From: Fulvimarina uroteuthidis | Lineage (GTDB): Bacteria > Pseudomonadota > Alphaproteobacteria > Rhizobiales > Rhizobiaceae | Assembly: GCF_034321785.1 (NCBI RefSeq) | Contig: NZ_JAXLPB010000002.1 | Coordinates: 930,001 to 994,000 of the forward strand | Reading direction: 5' to 3' | Length of the DNA: 64,000 bases | Shown: positions 61,817 through 64,000 of the stretch, one piece after another | Position numbering within the stretch: the first letter of the stretch is position 1 | Layout of the letters: each line of letters opens with the position of its first letter | Program-made: the position numbers and the translations under genes | The notes under the pieces: generated by a model | The model's database searches: none | The model's input: the letters and a program-made list of their open reading frames with translations, nothing else | What the model was told of the DNA's origin: nothing

Positions 61817-63847
61817 ATGTCGGACCAATCGACGCTCGGGCAGGTTCTGGGCATGACCGGAACGCTCGATGCCAAGGTCTTCGAAACCCGTTTCGATGAA
61901 GCGATCGCCGCCCATCGCAAGGAGATCGACGCGATCGCCGCGTCGCAGCAAGAGCCTGATTTTCAAAACGTCATCGAGGCGCTGGAGCGATCCGGCGAAC
62001 CGCTGTCGCATCTGTCCCGCAGCTTCGCCGTCGTCGCCGCGACGGTGACGACCGACGAGATCCAGGCGCTCGAGCGCACGCTCTACCCGCGCCTGTCGCG
62101 CCACGTCTCCTCGATCTCGCTGAACGCCGAACTCTTCGAGAAGGTCCGGGCGGTTGCTGTGGATAAGGTCGGGCTGGCGCGATTGTCGGCGCAAGAACGG
62201 CGCCTGACGGCCCGGACCCATGAGCGCATGGTGCGCGCCGGCGCGCGTCTCGGCCAGGACGCGCGCGGCCGGCTGGCGGATATCGAGCAGCGCCTGTCCG
62301 AGCTCTTCACCGCGTTCGGCCAGAACATCCTCGCCGACGAGAGCGGCTGGACGCTCGGTCTGGCGGACGGGGATCTCGCCGGCTTGCCGGACTGGCTGGT
62401 GGCCTCGCTGCAGAGCGCGGCGGAAGAGCGCGGCAGAAAGGGCGCGGTCCTCACCCTCTCGCGCTCGCTCCTCGTTCCCTTCCTGGAAAACAGCGACCGT
62501 GCCGATCTGCGCGCCACCGCCTTCGAGGCCTGGACCCGGCGCGGCGAGCGGGACGGGCCGCACGACAACCGGCCGGTGATGGCCGAGATCCTGGCGCTGC
62601 GCGCCGAAAAGGCGCAGCTGCTCGGCTATGCCAATTATGCGGCCTTCAAGCTCGACGACCAGATGGCGAAGACCCCGGACAAGGTGCGCGACCTGTTGAT
62701 GCGGGTCTGGGGCCCAGCGCGGGCACGGGCCGAACAGGATGCCCTGGCCCTCGGCAGGATCGCCCGGGCCGAAGGCGCGAACGCGCCCATCGCTCCGTCC
62801 GACTGGCGCTATTACGCGCAGAAGCGCCGGCGCGCCGAACTCGATTTCGAGGAATCGGAGCTGAAGCCCTACTTCTCGCTCGACCGGATGATCGAGGCGA
62901 GCTTCGATGTGGCCAACCGTCTGTTCGGCCTCACCTTCGAGCCGGTCGAGACCGTCTCGGCCTGGCACGGGGACGTGCGGGCATGGCGGGTCCTGAAGGC
63001 CGACGGCACCGAACAGGGTTATTTTCTCGGCGATTATTTCGCCCGCGCGACCAAACGCTCCGGGGCCTGGATGAGCGTCCTGCGGCCGCAGCACCGGATG
63101 GATGGCGGCCAGACGCCGATCATCTACAATGTGTGCAACTTCTCCAAGCCCAGAGCGGGGCAGCCGGCGCTCCTGTCCATGAGCGATGCGACGACGCTCT
63201 TCCACGAGTTCGGCCATGCCTTGCACGGGCTTTTGTCCGACGTGCGGTTCCCGAGCCTTTCGGGAACCTCCGTCGCGCGCGATTTCGTCGAGCTGCCCTC
63301 GCAGCTGTTCGAGCACTGGCTGAGCGTGCCCGCGATCCTTCAAAAGCATGCCCGGCACGTTGAGACCGGCGAGCCGATCCCGCTGGCGCTGACCGAAAAG
63401 CTACGTTCGGCTCGCATCATCGACGCCGGCTTCGACACGGTGGAATACACCGCCTCCGCCATCGTCGATCTCGATCTGCACGAAACGAACGATCCCGATC
63501 CAAGGCCTCTTGAAACGGAGCGCGAAACCCTTCGCAAGCTCGGCATGCCGGAGGCCATCGTCATGCGCCACCGCACGCCGCACTTTGCCCATGTCTTCTC
63601 CGGCGAGGGCTATTCGGCGGGCTACTACAGCTATCTCTGGTCCGAAGTGCTGGATTCGGACGCGTTCGAGGCCTTCGCCGAGAGCGGCGATCCGTTCCAT
63701 GCCGAGACCGCCGCACGGCTGCTGCGCCATGTCTATTCGGCCGGCGACAGCGAGGATCCGGCGGTTCTCTACGCACGGTTCCGCGGCCGCGAGCCCGATC
63801 CGGCCGCGCTGATGCGCAAGCGGGGCTTTGCCGGCGAGGCGGCCTGA
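61817..63847 (+). CDS. M3 family oligopeptidase / peptidyl-dipeptidase
   Basis: Cytosolic zinc metallopeptidase, 676 residues, similar to OpdA (PrlC) and Dcp. The zinc motif is FHEFGHALHGLL; the third ligand region follows in GTSVARDFVELPSQLFEHW; and MRHRTPHFAHVFSGEGYSAGYYSYLW with EVLDSDAFEAF gives the substrate-binding Tyr/Gly loop. A clear Shine-Dalgarno AGGAAGGA precedes ATG 61817. There is no signal peptide. Divergent from marR, which may control it. It would degrade short peptides from protein turnover. Confidence 0.95.
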   Translation: MSDQSTLGQVLGMTGTLDAKVFETRFDEAIAAHRKEIDAIAASQQEPDFQNVIEALERSGEPLSHLSRSFAVVAATVTTDEIQALERTLYPRLSRHVSSISLNAELFEKVRAVAVDKVGLARLSAQERRLTARTHERMVRAGARLGQDARGRLADIEQRLSELFTAFGQNILADESGWTLGLADGDLAGLPDWLVASLQSAAEERGRKGAVLTLSRSLLVPFLENSDRADLRATAFEAWTRRGERDGPHDNRPVMAEILALRAEKAQLLGYANYAAFKLDDQMAKTPDKVRDLLMRVWGPARARAEQDALALGRIARAEGANAPIAPSDWRYYAQKRRRAELDFEESELKPYFSLDRMIEASFDVANRLFGLTFEPVETVSAWHGDVRAWRVLKADGTEQGYFLGDYFARATKRSGAWMSVLRPQHRMDGGQTPIIYNVCNFSKPRAGQPALLSMSDATTLFHEFGHALHGLLSDVRFPSLSGTSVARDFVELPSQLFEHWLSVPAILQKHARHVETGEPIPLALTEKLRSARIIDAGFDTVEYTASAIVDLDLHETNDPDPRPLETERETLRKLGMPEAIVMRHRTPHFAHVFSGEGYSAGYYSYLWSEVLDSDAFEAFAESGDPFHAETAARLLRHVYSAGDSEDPAVLYARFRGREPDPAALMRKRGFAGEAA

Positions 63848-63886
63848 GGCGTCCCGCCGGGGGCGCGAAACCGGGAACCCGAAGGC

Positions 63887-64000
63887 TCAGACGCCTTCGA
63901 GCACGATCACCGTCGGCTGGCGGGGCAGGGTGGCGGGCGAAACCGTGATCGCGCGGCTTGCCGGGCGCTCCACCGCGAACCCCGGCATGCGATCGAGAAA
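63887..64000 (-). CDS. Unidentified protein, C-terminal 37 residues only
   Basis: The frame enters from the right edge and ends at TGA 63887-63889. The visible tail reads FLDRMPGFAVERPASRAITV followed by SPATLPRQPTVIVLEGV. This is too short to name. A 6-bp hairpin GAAGGC/GCCTTC (63881-63898) spans the stop codon. It is convergent with the M3 peptidase gene, with 39 bases between. Confidence 0.6.
   Translation of the reverse strand, partial: FLDRMPGFAVERPASRAITVSPATLPRQPTVIVLEGV

Overview
The window is a gene-dense, high-GC chromosomal segment from an alphaproteobacterium, most likely of the order Hyphomicrobiales (Rhizobiales). Support comes from several sources. Family-typical genes are present: DUF2093, DUF4170, DUF2062, a long RpoZ, a single bifunctional Rsh, and the pmbA–IMPase–DUF4170–acyltransferase–waaA–lpxK order. 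groES has a CIRCE/HrcA operator. GTG and TTG starts are frequent. The family cannot be fixed from sequence alone. There is no prophage, insertion sequence, CRISPR array, rRNA or convincing tRNA, so this is mostly core genome with a few lineage-specific patches.

Layout. 0–9.5 kb: a truncated family-5 uracil-DNA glycosylase and an NYN-domain protein (minus strand), then rpoZ with an intrinsic terminator, rsh, pyrE, DUF2062 and a tightly overlapped lepB-rnc-era block, followed by a secreted extensin-like protein. acpS and recO, often found in this block in relatives, are absent here. 9.5–12.5 kb: a hicA remnant with hicB, then groES-groEL. 12.7–19.4 kb: a HAD phosphatase, ribF and two overlapping short-chain dehydrogenases, then ileS, which carries unusual in-frame inserts. 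19.5–27.6 kb: a lipoprotein, tadA, an rluB-type pseudouridine synthase with long basic tails, rsmD, an active/inactive pair of M16 peptidases and a patatin-like lipase. 27.6–31.1 kb: topoisomerase IB, DUF2945 and a CPA2/Kef antiporter. 31.2–37.0 kb: pmbA (tldE) and an envelope operon ending in waaA and lpxK. 37.5–39.8 kb: DUF2093 and mutL. 40.1–43.8 kb: a sitABCD manganese/iron importer. 43.8–47.9 kb: an HpcH/HpaI aldolase, then a DUF429-like/CobH fusion and cobL of aerobic B12 synthesis. 48.1–50.7 kb: a CIO-type bd oxidase with its small DUF2474 partner. 51.2–61.1 kb: a HerA/DUF87-like ATPase, an EamA transporter, a pseudo-phosphatase, an LMW-PTP, a Tat-exported MBL-fold protein, an MFS pump, and ppx-rlmE. 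61.1–64 kb: a MarR regulator, an M3 peptidase and the tail of an unidentified gene.

Genes that work together: rsh with rpoZ (stringent response and polymerase); lepB, rnc and era (secretion and RNA/ribosome processing); the acyltransferase, waaA and lpxK (lipid A–Kdo assembly); sitA-D (one ABC importer); cobH and cobL (adjacent corrin steps); cydA, cydB and DUF2474 (one terminal oxidase).

No clear undescribed multi-gene system was found. The points most worth following are the DUF429–CobH fusion, the phosphatase whose catalytic Cys has become Gly, the hicA frame with no start codon, the ileS inserts, and a structured gene-free region at 50.7–51.2 kb with a perfect DnaA box.
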